Counted from the stretch's first letter, positions 22,563-34,446 are shown. The stretch: DNA of 64,000 bases from Escallonia rubra (GCA_033065855.1 JAVXUO010000153.1:1-64000), one strand, 5' to 3'. Numbers and translations are program-made. Notes: generated from the sequence alone by a model not told the origin.

Positions 22563-23690
22563 ATGGTCAAAACAGCCATGACTGGAGCATGGAGATCCTT
22601 GGATTCCTCTGAGGCAACAAGTTCCACACTTGGTGGGACACTCAGACCAACCATGGCTAGCGGAGGAGACCACCTCTCACAGCTTTCCTCCCAAGTTACC
22701 TCTCGTAAACTGACCGGGAAGCACTACCTCAAATGGGCCCAGTCCATGAAGTTGGCGATTGATGGCAGGGGCAAGCTTGGACATCTTACTAGAGAGGTGA
22801 AACAACCAGCAGTAGGCGATCCTTCCCTGAGCGTGTGGCCATCCGAGAACTCCTTAATCATTGCATGGTGGATCAACTCCATGGAGCCAACCATAGGTAA
22901 ACCATATCTCTTCCTTCCTACCGCAAAAGATGTTTGGGAAGCCGTGCGTGAGACTTACTCTGATGTTGAAAACTCTTCACAAATTTTCGATTTGAAAACT
23001 AAACTGTGGAAGTCTAAACAAGGAGAGCGTGAGGTTATCATTTATTACAATGAGATAGTTTCTCTATGACAGGAATTAGACCAATGTTACAACGAAGANT
23101 GGGATTGTCCAAGTGACAGTGTAAAAGTCATGAAAAAGGAGGAGTGTGACCGTGTGTATTTATTTTTAGCAGGTCTTAATCGTGATTTTGATAAGGTTAG
23201 GTCTCGGATTCTTGGAAAAAAAACCTTTACCTCCCTTCGTGAAGCCTTTTCAGAAATTAGGACGGAGGAAACTAGACGGAAGGTTATGTTAACCAACCTG
23301 AACCCAAAACATGTAGTAGATGTAGAGAATTCTGCACTAGTTGTAAAGGGGAATGAATATGATAATGACAAGAAAAGAAGGCCTTGGTGTGATCATTGCA
23401 AAAAATCTTGGCATACAAGGGAAACTTGTTGGAAGATTCATGGGAAGCCCCCAAACTGGAAGAAGAAAAATGGTTCTGATAACCGTGCCTTTCAAGTCCC
23501 TAATGAAGGAAACCAAGGACAACAAAGTACTCAAAAAGCGTCCCCATTTACAAAGGAACAACTAGAGCACTTGTACACACTCTTTCAATCTCCACATTTT
23601 CAAGTAAACCCCTCTTGTTCTTTGGCTCAGAAAGGTAACCTTGTCTCTGCCTTAGCATCATTCCTAGTCAAAATAACTCTTGGATCATAG
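22563..23690 (+). pseudogene. Copia Gag region
   Basis: The N-terminal part (22563-23069) matches the Gag of plant Copia elements (LTGKHYLKWAQSMKLAIDGRGKLGHL, WINSMEPTIG). A TGA at 23067 interrupts it. After an ambiguous base at 23099 the frame resumes (23130-23690) with the zinc knuckle CDHCKKSWHTRETC (C-x2-C-x4-H-x4-C) near 23387. Near 23675 a one-base shift moves into the protease frame. Gag forms the particle shell in intact elements. This copy cannot make it whole. Confidence 0.85.
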
Positions 23691-24980
23691 ATTCGGGAGC
23701 AACAGATCATATGACAAGTTGCTCCCACCTTTTCTCTACGTATACTCCTTGTGCAGGGAACAAAAAGATCAAGATTGCCGATGGGTCTCTCTCAGCAATT
23801 GCTGGGACTGGATCCATTGTGTTATCTCCATCTATAACTCTGCATAATGTTCTTCATGTTCCTAAACTCTCTTGTAATCTTTTGTCCATTAGTAAATTAA
23901 CTAATGATCTCAAGTGTTAAGCTAATTTCTATTCTTCTCGATGTGAGATTTTGAAAATGGTCTCGGGGAGGATGATTGGCAGTGCTAGAGCAAGTGGCAG
24001 CCTCTATTTCTTTGAAGATGGGACTAACTCTAGAAAACATGTTCAGAGTACATGTCTTAAATCTATATTATATTCTAGTGATGTTATGCTTTGGCACTAT
24101 AGATTAGGACATCCAAGGTTTTATTATCTAAAACACATGTTTCCTAGTCTATTTAAAAATAAAAGTCCATCTTCGTTTCAGTGTGAAAGTTGTGAATTGG
24201 CTAAGCATCAGCGTTCAATTTTCTCTTCAAGGCCATATCAAGCTTCAAAACCATTTATGCTAATCCATAGTGATGTTTGGGGACCATCTAAGGTTTCAAA
24301 AACTTTTGAAAAAAAATGGTTTGTTAGCTTTATTGATGATCATACACGTGTAAGTTGAGTGTACTTGTTAAGGGATAAATCTGAAGCGGAAAAGGTGTTC
24401 AAGATTTTCTACACAATGGTGGAGACACAATTTCAAGAAAACATTAAGGTGTTTAGAAGTAATAATAGTAGAGAAATTTTTAACAAAGTTTTAGGAGATT
24501 TCTTCTTGAAAAAAGGTATAGTACATCAAAGCTCTTGTAACAACACACCCTAACAAAATGGCATCGCTGAGCGAAAGAACAAACATTTTTTGGAAGTTAC
24601 TAGGGCATTGTTTACAAATAGGGTTCCTAAGTATCTTTGGGGTGAAGCTCTTTTAACTGTCACATATCTTGTAAATCGTATGCCTACAAAGGTTTAAGAC
24701 TTTCAAACACCTCTAAGTGTTCTAAAAGCCAGTTTTCCCACTTCTAGGTTGACTTCTGACTCACCGTTAAAAGTATTCGGTTGTAGTGCCTTTATTCATA
24801 TACATGATTAAAATCGTGGGAAATTAGATCCTCGAGCAAGGAAATGTGTATTTGTAGGCTATACTCCAACTCAAAAAGGATACAAATGTTATGATCCGTG
24901 TTCTAAAAAGATGTTTGTCACAATGGATGTCACCTTTTTTAGTCTCAACCGTTTTTTGACACTCATCATCAGGGGCGAAA
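23677..24980 (+). pseudogene. Copia protease and integrase region
   Basis: The aspartic protease motif DSGATDHM lies at about 23690-23713. The GAG-pre-integrase zinc region (WHYRLGHP near 24089, then CESCELAKHQ near 24182) and the start of the integrase core (HSDVWGPSKVS, near 24268) follow. Stops at 23918 (TAA), 24356 (TGA) and 24551 (TAA), plus further frame changes to about 24980, make it non-functional. Confidence 0.85.
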
Positions 24981-25350
24981 AAGGATGAAGATTTGGAGTT
25001 TTTTTATTCTCAACCCACAATATCACCTGAAAACTTCACCATGGCTGATGGTCCAAACTTTTTAATAAACATGGAACTCAGTGGTTTAAATAATGAAAAC
25101 TTAGATCCAAAATCCATAGGGCTATCTCATGATATTGATGGTAACAAAAATGGAGGAACAACAGGTACAAAAGAACTTCTTGTTTATTCGAGGAGGAAAC
25201 AGATTCAAAGAAATGAGACCGACGCTTCACAGCACTGTCAAGATTCTGTACCGCAGACCATTCAGAACTCCATTGAAGCTACAGGTGATACTCATATTGA
25301 GCCTATTCATTTGAATTTACCTAGCTCTGAGTCATCAGTCCGAGTCTAGT

Positions 25351-26990
25351 ATGTCTGACCTTGATAAACCCATTGCTCATCGTAAAGATACCAGAAAGTG
25401 TGTCAAGTACCCAATGTCAAACTTTGTGTCCTATAAAAACCTGTCACCCATGTTTTCTGCGTTTACCTCATATTTGTCTAGTGTGGAGATTCCAAAGATT
25501 GTACATGATGCTTTACAAGTTCCTGAATGGAAGGAGGCTATTCTTGAAGAAATGAGGGCCCTTAAGAAGAATCAGACATGGGAGGTAATTGAGCTGCCAA
25601 AGGAAAAAAAGACCGTTGGCTGCAAATGGGTATTCATGATGAAATACATATAAAATGGATCTCTTGAGCGGTACAAGGCACGTCTGGTGGCTAAGGGTTT
25701 CACATAAACATATGGTATTGATTATTTAGAATCCTTTGCACATGTGGCAAAATTGAATACAGTGTGAGAGTGCTATTGTCAATTGCAGCAAATTTGGACT
25801 GGCCCCTACAACAATTAGATGTGAAAAATGCAAATCTCAATGGTGACTTAAAAGAAGAAGTTTACATGGATCCACCTACAGGTTTTGAAATGAAGTATGG
25901 ACCAAAGGTATGTAAACTGAAAAAGTCTCTGTATGGACTGAAACAATCACCGAGAGCCAGGTTCGAACGGTTCACACAATTTGTCAAGAAACAAGGATAT
26001 ATTCAGGGACAGGCAGATCACACTATGTTCACAAGACATTCGACTGATGGGAAGATAGCCATTCTCGTAGTCTATGTTGATGATATCATTCTAACTGGGG
26101 ATGACATAGCGGAGATGGAGCACTTGAAGCAGTGCCTAGCCTCCGAATTTGAAATTAAAGACTTGGGATCACTCAAGTTTTTTCTCGGAATGGAGATAGC
26201 TCGATCAAGGAAAGGCATTGCAGTGTCACAAAGGAAGTACGTACTTGATCTACTTAAAGAGACTGGTATGAGTGGGTGTCGTCATGTTGAAACACCAATT
26301 GATCCGAACCAGTAACTTGGAGACAACAAGGGAGATCCAGTAAATACATCTCGGTATCAGAAACTAGTTGGGAAGCTGATTTACTTGTCACATACAAGGC
26401 CTGACATTGCATTTGCCGTAAGTCTAGTAAGTCAATTCATGCATTCTCCTCATGAAGAGCATCTTGAAGCAGTCTACCGCATCCTTAGATACTTAAAAAG
26501 TTCTCCAGGAAAAGGACTATTCTTCAAGAAGAACGAACAACGAAATCTTGAAGCATACACAGATGCAGACTGGGCATGATCAATTACAGATAGGAAGTCA
26601 ACATCAGGATACTGCACTTTTATATGGGGAAACCTAGTAACATGGAGAAGCAAGAAATAAAGTGTGGTGCTCGTAGTAGTGCCGGGCAGAATATAGAGCG
26701 ATGGCTCATGGAATTTGTGAGATGATGTGGCTAAAACGAGTTTTGGAAGAACTAAGAAGACCGGTGACCATGCCTATGAAGTTGTACTACGACAACAAGA
26801 CAGCCATTAACATGACAGAACAAAGCATGTCGAGATTAACAGGCACTTCATAAAAGAGAAAATTGAAGTGGGAACTGTTTGTATGCCGTTTGTTTCGACA
26901 TCACAACAAGTTGCAGAGATATTCTCACAAAGGGACTGTTTCGCCTAATTATGAGTTTCTTATTAGCAAGTTGGGCATGATAGATATCTA
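25351..26990 (+). pseudogene. Copia reverse transcriptase and RNase H
   Basis: The segment around 25470-25650 carries the RT entry (WKEAILEEMRALKKNQTWEV, GCKWVF). 25764-26315 has LDVKNANLNGDL, SLYGLKQSPRA and the catalytic YVDD (VVYVDDIILTGDD, near 26070). 26385-26579 has SHTRPDIAFAV and the start of RNase H (AYTDADWA). Stops at about 25651, 25705, 26313 and 26577 and frame shifts interrupt it. In ancestors it copied element RNA into DNA. This copy is dead. Confidence 0.88.
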
Positions 26991-26999
26991 TGCACCAAC

Positions 27000-27011
27000 T
27001 TGAGGGGGGAG
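27000..27011 (+). other. polypurine tract of Copia element
   Basis: TTGAGGGGGGAG directly before the 3' LTR, the expected plus-strand primer position. Confidence 0.75.
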
Positions 27012-27320
27012 TGTTGAAATATGAGGAAGATCAGGCCATTGACCCGTATGATTTGCAAAATCATGTCAAGACGGATGATTTCCAAATCATGTAAAGTCAA
27101 TTATTCAATTTGTTTTTATTAGGAAAGTAGATATGTTATTATTGTCTAATTCAATAAAGGAGATCCCTTGATATAAGGGATTCGATTAGGCGTAGTTTAG
27201 AGGGATTTCATACCTTATTTGGTGGTATGATTTCCTATAAAGGTTGTGTAACTTATTCACCATATTACAATGGAGAATGAATTCAGTTTCTTCCATCTCT
27301 TACTTCTCTGAAAAACTACA
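27012..27320 (+). repeat. 3' LTR of Copia element
   Basis: Starts TGTTG and ends ACTACA, followed by the target duplication ACTGC. Confidence 0.93.
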
Positions 27321-28063
27321 ACTGCACTACTACCATCACTTAAATCCATTTCCGACACCAAGTAGGAAGCAAATTTCAGCATCAATTTCAACCATAGTGA
27401 AGAAAGGAGAGAAGCAGGAAATCGAAGAAGTTGATTGGAACGAAATTACTGAAGTTGTTGTCTTCCTTCTTAATTACAGAAGAAAGGACCGAGAGAGGAA
27501 TTACTAGGGAAGAAAGAAAAATAAAGGAATCATAAACAGAAGCAACAGGCAATCACAACAAAAAACAAAGACATGAGAACGAAAAACAGAAAAAAAGAAA
27601 CAAAGCAAAATCCTGTCACCTCATCTTTGTCTCCCTCTCAGTTAGGCAGCATTGCAGCAATCAATGAGAACAAAGAAAGCGATATACGATCTGCGGATAT
27701 ATTAGTCTTTACCTAATTCTCGATTCCTAAAAGAGCCCCTACTGTTATTAACGTTTTATCCCGACCTCTAATAAGTTCGTCAAAGAAGTGCCATACCAGA
27801 GTCTGATAACATAAAAAAATAATAAATTTGGACCCCTCTGGTCTAAAGGTGTCGGTGAGATGCCGGGGTGTTGGCAAGTGCAGGACATGATACCTCAACC
27901 ATAGGAGGTGTCTGTGGTTCATCCAATATAGATAAGACCACTCTAAATGGACCAATTTATCCAAGTAAAACTATCATGTTCTCAAGGTACAACTACAGAA
28001 GTTAGTAACTGAAGAATCACAAAAACAAAGAAGAAGATACCAAATTAAATTCCAAGGCCATAC
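27321..28063. other. helicase intron sequence
   Basis: Continuation of the last helicase intron beyond the Copia insertion. No exon or domain recognised. It includes an A-rich patch at 27535-27610. Confidence 0.55.
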
Positions 28064-28459
28064 CATGATAGATATTCTTTTTGCTTCCATAACCCGTTCC
28101 AACAGAAGCAGGACTTCTTCTTCTTCTTGGGCTGGAATCTCGTGTAACTTCTTACCTGAAACAGACAATGTTGTCAACCAAACCAGCTCTGAAATCACTA
28201 ACATCCAACGTAAGTGTTGAATTTGATGCATACCAATTAACTTCTCTATCTGTAGATACCACTCCAATTCATACTGTACCAAGCATATAAGAGTACCTGG
28301 TCCATATCATTATAAAGTAGTCCACTATCAGAGGATGATGCCAAAGATTATGTGAAACAGACGTCATAGAGTCATGCTACCAATTACAGTACTTACAACG
28401 ATATGTGGCCGCTTTCCAAGGGCAATGCTCTGTTGCACGTGGTCTACACCTCCAACAAG

Positions 28460-30200
28460 CTGAAGAAATCGCAAAGGATTGCCGTCACTGTGGTTACATA
28501 AACATTAACTCTAAAGTAATTTCCAATTATAGCCAAACAACTAAAGAGATGCAAGAAAATTGGTAAGACTAATGGCTCCTATTTTCATATTAAACTCTTA
28601 TGTCCTTCCCCTGAGATTACATTAATCGTTAACTTTGGTTATCCCATTTACGAAACCACTCGGGCAATGATTATTTGCAGCCCAATATACCAAAATCATC
28701 AACACATAAGAGATTAGAGAATCTGCTACTTATTCCATACAAACGGGACTAGAAATTTTGAAGAAGGAATGCGTTAATTTGTAGTCAAGGTTTGAGAAGC
28801 AGCTGAAGAGTTTCTTGAACAAAACACTCATCTATATGAGCTTGAGCTTATAGAATAGCTCGAAGAGAGTTATTACCTGGAATAACAACTAAGAGGCCAA
28901 TCCTACAGAACAAAAGTTAATTTTACTACATTATTGCTGACAGGTAAGGTAATTTTCATAAGATAGTCAGAACAAGAGGATACATTCCTTTTGACAAAAG
29001 GCTATATCAACTACCTATAAGAGAAGCTGCTCCAAAGAATAATCAAAAGGCCTAACAGGAAAATAAAAGCTTCACTTCTGGCAGCAAAAGATAGACAAAA
29101 GGGGCTTAAAGTTTCGCGAAGACCTCAAAAAAGTCCTCTGTTTTACTCATTCAAGATACACCAGAAAAACGATGGGGGACCGATCAACACCCAAATCTTC
29201 ACTTTCCGTCTCTTCAAGAACGCAACAAACAAGCCCAAGCCATGACCCAGTAAATGCCCAGACTTTCAAAATATTTCCAACTAAGTGTGCTTTTTGTAAT
29301 ATTCGTCATCATTTTTGTACATATAAATGCCATGGATTTCAAAGAAAGCTACTAGATCGACTTCTTTTAGAAATATAACCACTAGATGAAGCCTACACTG
29401 GTGAATTGGAATGTCTGGGGTACAAGCAAATTGTTCTCCTCATGTTCGCCATAATCCCATTATCCTCATAAGAATTACCATACATTAGTGAAGCTTCTAG
29501 AGAAGATGCACATAAAAGTTGGTAACAACATCCCACAAAAGGCTCTGTTGAGCCAATGAATGTATATTGATTAGGCTGTCGATCTAAAGAAAATAACTAA
29601 GAAGTCTAAAGGATAAACTTGGATTTTGCATGGAATCTTTACAAACCATTCTACTCTAATCCCTTCACCACACACTACAAATCTTACACTCCTCCCAATC
29701 TTCAATTGGCATAATAAATTCTAGATATGAACAAATACTCGAGGGACCACATTGTCGCGAAATTAAAGGACATCCAACCACCAACATGAACGAACATTAG
29801 AAACCACCAGTGACCAAGCTATGCATTTTAAAGTAATTCGTCAACTTCCCCTCTACAAACTGTAGTATTAGTATGCACAAAGGCTGAACCTAAATTTAGA
29901 AATGCTAATCGAGTTAAATGCATTACAAAGCTCATCCAAATTGAAACTGAGCTAAGAAGGCATGGAAACATGTATAAAGTCCCCGCCAAAACCTCAAGTA
30001 TTTTCTTGGAATTACCTCTTTTGAGAAGTGTTTTCTGGATGGCTTCCATAAAGCTAATCTAATATATCTTCAAAAGCCGAAAAGGCAGACAGAAAATGAA
30101 AATGGCACATAGTCAACAGTAACTTGCAAATAAACTACAGAAACATTAGATTCCCATAAGACGTCCATACAAATGAAACTTGAAATTGCAAAAAGCGTAC
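28460..30200. other. helicase intron 3
   Basis: 1.74 kb between helicase exons 3 and 4. It was searched for the missing DEAD-box and C-terminal helicase exons on both strands and none was found. Open stretches (29172-29378 plus, 29828-30049 minus) are not recognised. Confidence 0.55.
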
Positions 30201-30580
30201 CACAGCACATTTTACACCAATGCCAGAACCCAATGCTTCGAACTGCTCAGCAATCTGAATTGCCAGTTCTCTAAAATACGCAGAAGAATCAAATTCAGAA
30301 TGAATAACAATTAGAGACAAGTGGAAAAACTTGCAAACCTATCTAACGGGGTAGCTAACCGTGTTGGAGACAGCCCACACGCGAAGAAAGCCTGCGGAGT
30401 TTCTAAAAGGGCTTGGAGTATGGGAATTGCAAAAGCTCCAGTTTTACCAGATCCAGTTTGCGCAAGCCCAATCAGATCCTTCCCTAAAGCACAAAATGCG
30501 CAGTATGTCATGACCAATACCACGCGGAAACAAAAAGGCATCCGAAGCTCAGTCCATTACGGTAGCGGAATAATCCTAAT

Positions 30581-31012
30581 GTTGCCTCTGTTTCATAACT
30601 TTTCACCTAGTCTTGTATGTTGACTTCACTCGATGCTTTTGACCCAGTTTCATATGTCGTAAAATACTTATTTGACAAGTAACTATCATTCCCTCCATTG
30701 GATGTTCCTTTTTTGACTTTTGGCGAATTCTTACAGATTGGATACATGCAAATGTTGGCTTCACTCATTGTTTCAACCCTTGACTTGCCAAAACGATCCT
30801 TATTTCATTTCCTCTATGATTGCTACTTGAATTCAATTCGATGCTCGCATGTTACTAACTCTATCCTAAGAGCAACCAAAAAGTCAAAGCAGAATAGAAC
30901 GGAAGCGAGGTAGTATTTACGTTCATTTCAACATATAACGTTTAGATGTTATAATTCTATCCTAAATTAGTGAAGAAGTCAAAAAGGGAAAAGATTATGA
31001 CACAGAGGCAGG
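30581..31012. mobile_element. degenerate MITE with a nested MITE
   Basis: Left end 'gcctctgtttcataacttttc' (30584 onward) is the inverted partner of 'gaaaagattatgacacagaggc' style sequence ending near 31010, which gives an imperfect terminal inverted repeat. Inside, 30688-30917 has 'ccctccattggat' on the left and 'gaacggaagcgaggta' on the right, which looks like a Stowaway-type insert. A third end of the type 'ctacctccgtctcttgat' starts at 31049. All lie in helicase intron 1. Confidence 0.5.
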
Positions 31013-31557
31013 AGAAGGAATAAGCACTTTATGAGAATAATCCTAATACTACCTCCGTCTCTTGATATTTTTTCCTTTTCACTATTCTTCTAATTCCTAG
31101 AACAGCAATTCAACATACATACTAGTGATACTACTGACTTCAGTCAATGCTTTTGACGTTGTTTGATTTGATGGGTAATAACCATTTGAGTTCAGCTCAA
31201 TGTCGAATGTTCTGATTCTATCCTAAATTTGCAAAAGAGTCAAACAGGACAAAAATTATGAAACATGCAATTCATCACTTCGCAGTGACTAAAGTGAGAT
31301 GGGAATGGACCTCAAATGCGTGGGGGAGGGCTTCGGCCTGTATTTTGGACGGGCTTTTCCAGCCCAAATTATCGCAAGCCACCACTAATTGGTCGCATAC
31401 CCCTAGCTCTTTAAACGACTTGACATCCTCCTCTTCTGCCATTCCAGCTACCAATGAATCACTGCACCAAAAAAGGAGACATCAAGCGAGGTAATCCATG
31501 TAGAAACTAGTTTTACCTAAGCACACAATATATCGATTGGAGTTCTATCCAGCTAAC

Positions 31558-31690
31558 CTGAGAGGCTGAGGGAGGCGTCAGGGAGAAGGGGAATGGGGGA
31601 GAGACAACGATAGTCGAGAAACAGAGAGAGGGAGAGAGAATCAAACTACGGAAGCGGCGGCGGTCGACGAGTGTTCTACACCGTCTTCGA
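31558..31690 (-). promoter_or_regulatory. RH10: 5' UTR exon of helicase gene
   Basis: Read on the minus strand, a CT-rich leader ends with CTCTCAG and then a GTTAGC donor at 31557. A matching acceptor (TTTTGGTGCAG) lies at 31462, 19 bases before the ATG at 31442. A 5' UTR intron of this kind is common in plants. The transcription start is not visible. Confidence 0.5.
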
Positions 31691-32775
31691 TACGAAATGA
31701 CGATTCTGCCCCTGGTATATCAGTCTACCCCTTCATTGCAATTGTGTTCCTATTATGTCCCCGATGACGCGGCACTTTCTCAAAGCCGTTCTTAGTTCTT
31801 CGCTTATTCCGACGAGATCGACAACCCATTGATATCGACGCTCTGCTTTTAATACACACGAGTCATCGTGGTACACGCGATGTGCGAAAATAAAATTAAT
31901 AATACAAATTTAAAAAAAAAAATCGTGTACATATGTTTACTGTCATATATAGTAAAATGAATCTTAAATTACAGATACGTGTCACAACATAAGTTAGCAA
32001 AATATTATTATCATAACAAACTTGGCCTTTAAATTTTACTTTGAATTTGTGAAAAATTAAATACAATTTTATAGGTAGTTACTTACCAATTAAGATTTTA
32101 ATTGTGTCACTTTTTAAAAATTCTCTTGAAATGCCACTTGTCATCATTATAAGTTGGTAGTTTTGTAACACCAAATAAGTGTTACACCAAATCAAACTAA
32201 GTTTTAACTTAATGAGTAGTATAGATGAGTCATTGAGTTATACGCGATACGTGTGTAGTAAAATAAATAAATTTAATCATATCAAGTTTGATCTTATGAA
32301 TATATTTTGATTATATTTATTAATGAGTTTTATATTTTTGAAGGCTAAAATATGTCTTTATAGGTAGTTATCTATTAATTAAACTTTTGTATTTTGTATC
32401 ATTTTTTAACAATTTTCTTATAATGTTAAATGTCAACATTTTAGATAGGTAGTTCTGTAACACCAAAATGGGTCTTACACCAAAAGGTTCATTCTCTTTA
32501 TATATAACAAGCCGCCGTCCACACGCGATGCGTGTGCGACTCGTTTATCGTATCAGTCATAAAAGATCTTTTAGGTAACATTTGATCAAAGTTAAAAAAG
32601 AAGAATATAACATCACGTATCGCAAGAAAGTCTATTTTAATTTACATATCAAACGTAAACACCTTTAAATAAATGACATCAAAGATTGCGTAAAGAAATA
32701 AATAGACGTTATTTCTTCTCCACTATGTCTTTTAATTGTTTTCCAAAATAGTATAGGGATCACAACATTACTACC
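31691..32775. repeat. AT-rich direct repeats with small hairpins
   Basis: About 32032-32190 and 32332-32480 are diverged direct repeats, each ending in a 'gtaacacca...ttacacca' motif. Near 31868, 32243 and 32520 sits a GC-rich hairpin of the type CACACGC-GAT-GCGTGTG. The 'ttacaccaaa...tttatatataa' ending also appears at about 40245-40278, on the far side of the Gypsy insertion. This suggests one older repetitive element, possibly Helitron-like, but termini are not resolved. No coding sequence. Confidence 0.45.
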
Positions 32776-33316
32776 TTACTCACACGTATAACTTTTAATT
32801 TTGTACAACCCACATTGCATATTGTACAACCAATTGCGTTTGGTACAACGAACAAAGAACGTCGCAGTGATGAGTCTCGTACAGTTGACACCATCACGGC
32901 AACTCCCTGCCGGGAATACCCGCCAGCAACACCGCCGGCAACTCAGTTGGCAACACTCACCACCGCACAAACCACCCACAAACACTACCCACATCCAAAA
33001 TATCGAAGGGTACCCACCGGCAACAGTCTAAGGGGACACCCACTTGTCCGCCAACCCACCACCACCGGCCACAAAGGCAACCATTTTGTCGATGTAAATC
33101 CGGCACAACCTACGGCAACCCACAGCCACCCACAACAACGTACCGGCACACCGACGACCACCACATCCGCAATCACACCCATGGCAACCGCCCCCAACAG
33201 AATCGCCACCAACGCCGGCCGTCTTCATCCCACCAATGGCCACCGATGCCGACAACCACCGCATTTTCGCAATCACAACCGCCAGAGAAACCAAGAACCA
33301 CCAACCTCCGCCAATC
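32776..33316. other. CCA/ACC-rich tract, left part
   Basis: Low-complexity CAACC/CCACC-rich sequence with unstable open frames in several phases on both strands. No domain recognised. It continues at 39291-39510 after the Gypsy element, which inserted into it. Confidence 0.55.
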
Positions 33317-33955
33317 TGTAGCGTATCGAGCTCGAGACACTACGGCCATGGTGGATTGCTGTGAGTTCTTCAGATTAATTACCACAAATATTGGAAGATT
33401 TAAGGAATATAGTGAGAATTGTGAGCTAGAATTGAGAGAGAAGAGAGAAGAACAAAGAGAGAACAGATTTCCTTTAGAGAGAAGAAAAATTCAGATACAT
33501 CATTCATGCCCCTTCTCTTGATTCTTCCCTAATTTAAAAGGAAGTTGTAACAAGAACTCAACAGAAAAACAGAAAATGAAAACAGGCGGTAGTTTCAAAA
33601 ATGCATAAAAGAGTCGCTAAAGGTCTTGGAACCCAAATTCAGATGTTTGGGCCAAACGGTGCCGTCTTCACTCCAAACAGGTTAAGAGCTAAACGATGCC
33701 GTCTTCCCTCTCTGTTTAATTGTTCCAAACGATGCCGTCCCACTTATTGACTGAGTGGTCTAAGCGGCGTCGTTCCTAGTGGCGCGAATATCTTTCCCAA
33801 GCGGCGTCGTTCCCAGTGGTGCCACAGTCTTCTTCCTGATCCTGATCTTCAATGGAGCTCGAGCTGGGACTGTGGTGATCTCATCCTCAACCTGTGGTTA
33901 TCCTACCTCAACCTCATCCCGGGTATCCTCCTGAGCTACAACTGGGGCTGTTACA
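33317..33955 (-). repeat. 3' LTR of Gypsy element
   Basis: Plus-strand reading starts TGTAGCG and ends TTACA. It has a 13-bp internal duplication (gtgagctagaatt region near 33420) not present in the other LTR. Confidence 0.92.
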
Positions 33956-34446
33956 TCCCCTTCCTCTTCAATTGACCCTTGTCCCCAAGGGTCGAATTTA
34001 GGGAATCTGATTCTAATGACCTCACAATCCTCCCATGTTTCTTCACCCTGATTGGCGTTGGACCATTTAACTAATACTTGCCCCATAACTTGATTCTGGC
34101 GTTTAATGATTCGTTGATCGAGGACTGCAATTGGTTCGATTAAGAACTGCCCTTCTACTCCCAGGTGTGGTAGGTCTGTAGAGGGTGCAAGTTGGTGACC
34201 GATCTTCTTCTTTAGTAAGGAAACGTGAAACACAGGGTGCACCTTGGAAGTGTCTGGAACTTACAATTTGTAGGCAACCTTTCCAATTCGTTGGAGTACT
34301 TGATAAGGTCCAAAGAATCTGGGAGAAAGCTTCAGGTTCCTTCTCAGGGCCAAGGATGTCTGTCTATAAGGCTGTAACCTCAGATAGACCCAATCACCAA
34401 CCTCAAATTCCCATTCAGTGCGATGCAAATTTGCATATTGTTGCAT
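33898..34446 (-). pseudogene. Gypsy integrase C-terminus and chromodomain
   Basis: Frame-shifted continuation of the pol reading frame. 34446-34261 encodes the integrase C-terminal segment ([34 protein letters not shown]). After a TAA at about 34261, 34242-33898 encodes HPVFHVSLLKK and a chromodomain-like stretch (VLVKWSNANQGEETWED). Chromodomains of this group target integration to particular chromatin. The shift at about 34440 and the TAA separate it from the rest of pol. Confidence 0.85.

Larger units (their letters stand above)
22225..27320 (+). mobile_element. Ty1/Copia LTR retrotransposon, decayed
   Basis: Perfect 5-bp target duplication ACTGC at 22220-22224 and 27321-27325. LTRs are 22225-22532 and 27012-27320, with about 20 differences by eye (about 93-94% identity). 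An initiator-Met-type primer site (TGGTATCAGAGC) starts at 22533 and a purine tract ends at 27011. Domain order Gag, protease, integrase, reverse transcriptase, RNase H is diagnostic of Copia. The reading frame is broken many times, so it is non-autonomous. It lies in the last intron of the helicase gene, in opposite orientation to that gene. Confidence 0.95.
21349..31690 (-). pseudogene. RH10: DEAD-box RNA helicase, internally deleted
   Basis: An RH10/RRP3/DDX47-type helicase (nucleolar, rRNA processing in the family), minus strand. Exon 1, 31442-31311, starts [10 protein letters not shown] and has the Q-motif region. Exon 2, 30483-30360, has motif I AQTGSGKT. Exon 3, 30270-30201, completes PTRELA across the splice. 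Exon 4, 28459-28397, has VGGVDHVQQ and GKRPHIV. Exon 5, 28273-28234, encodes YELEWYLQIEKLIG. Exon 6 is 28155-28064. Exon 7, 21423-21349, is the basic tail, ending at a TGA about 15 codons earlier than the copy at 9065-9184. A 5' UTR exon ends at 31558. Exons 4 and 5 are separated by a 123-bp intron with good splice sites, yet everything from the GG/DEAD motifs through motif VI is missing. Exons 1 and 2 also appear one base out of phase. An ATPase-active helicase is therefore not expected. Confidence 0.82.

Noticed and set aside
32776..33385. Pro/Thr-rich and Val/Gly-rich frames flanking the Gypsy element
   Set aside because: Low-complexity CCA-rich DNA read in all frames; no conserved domain and no splice support.
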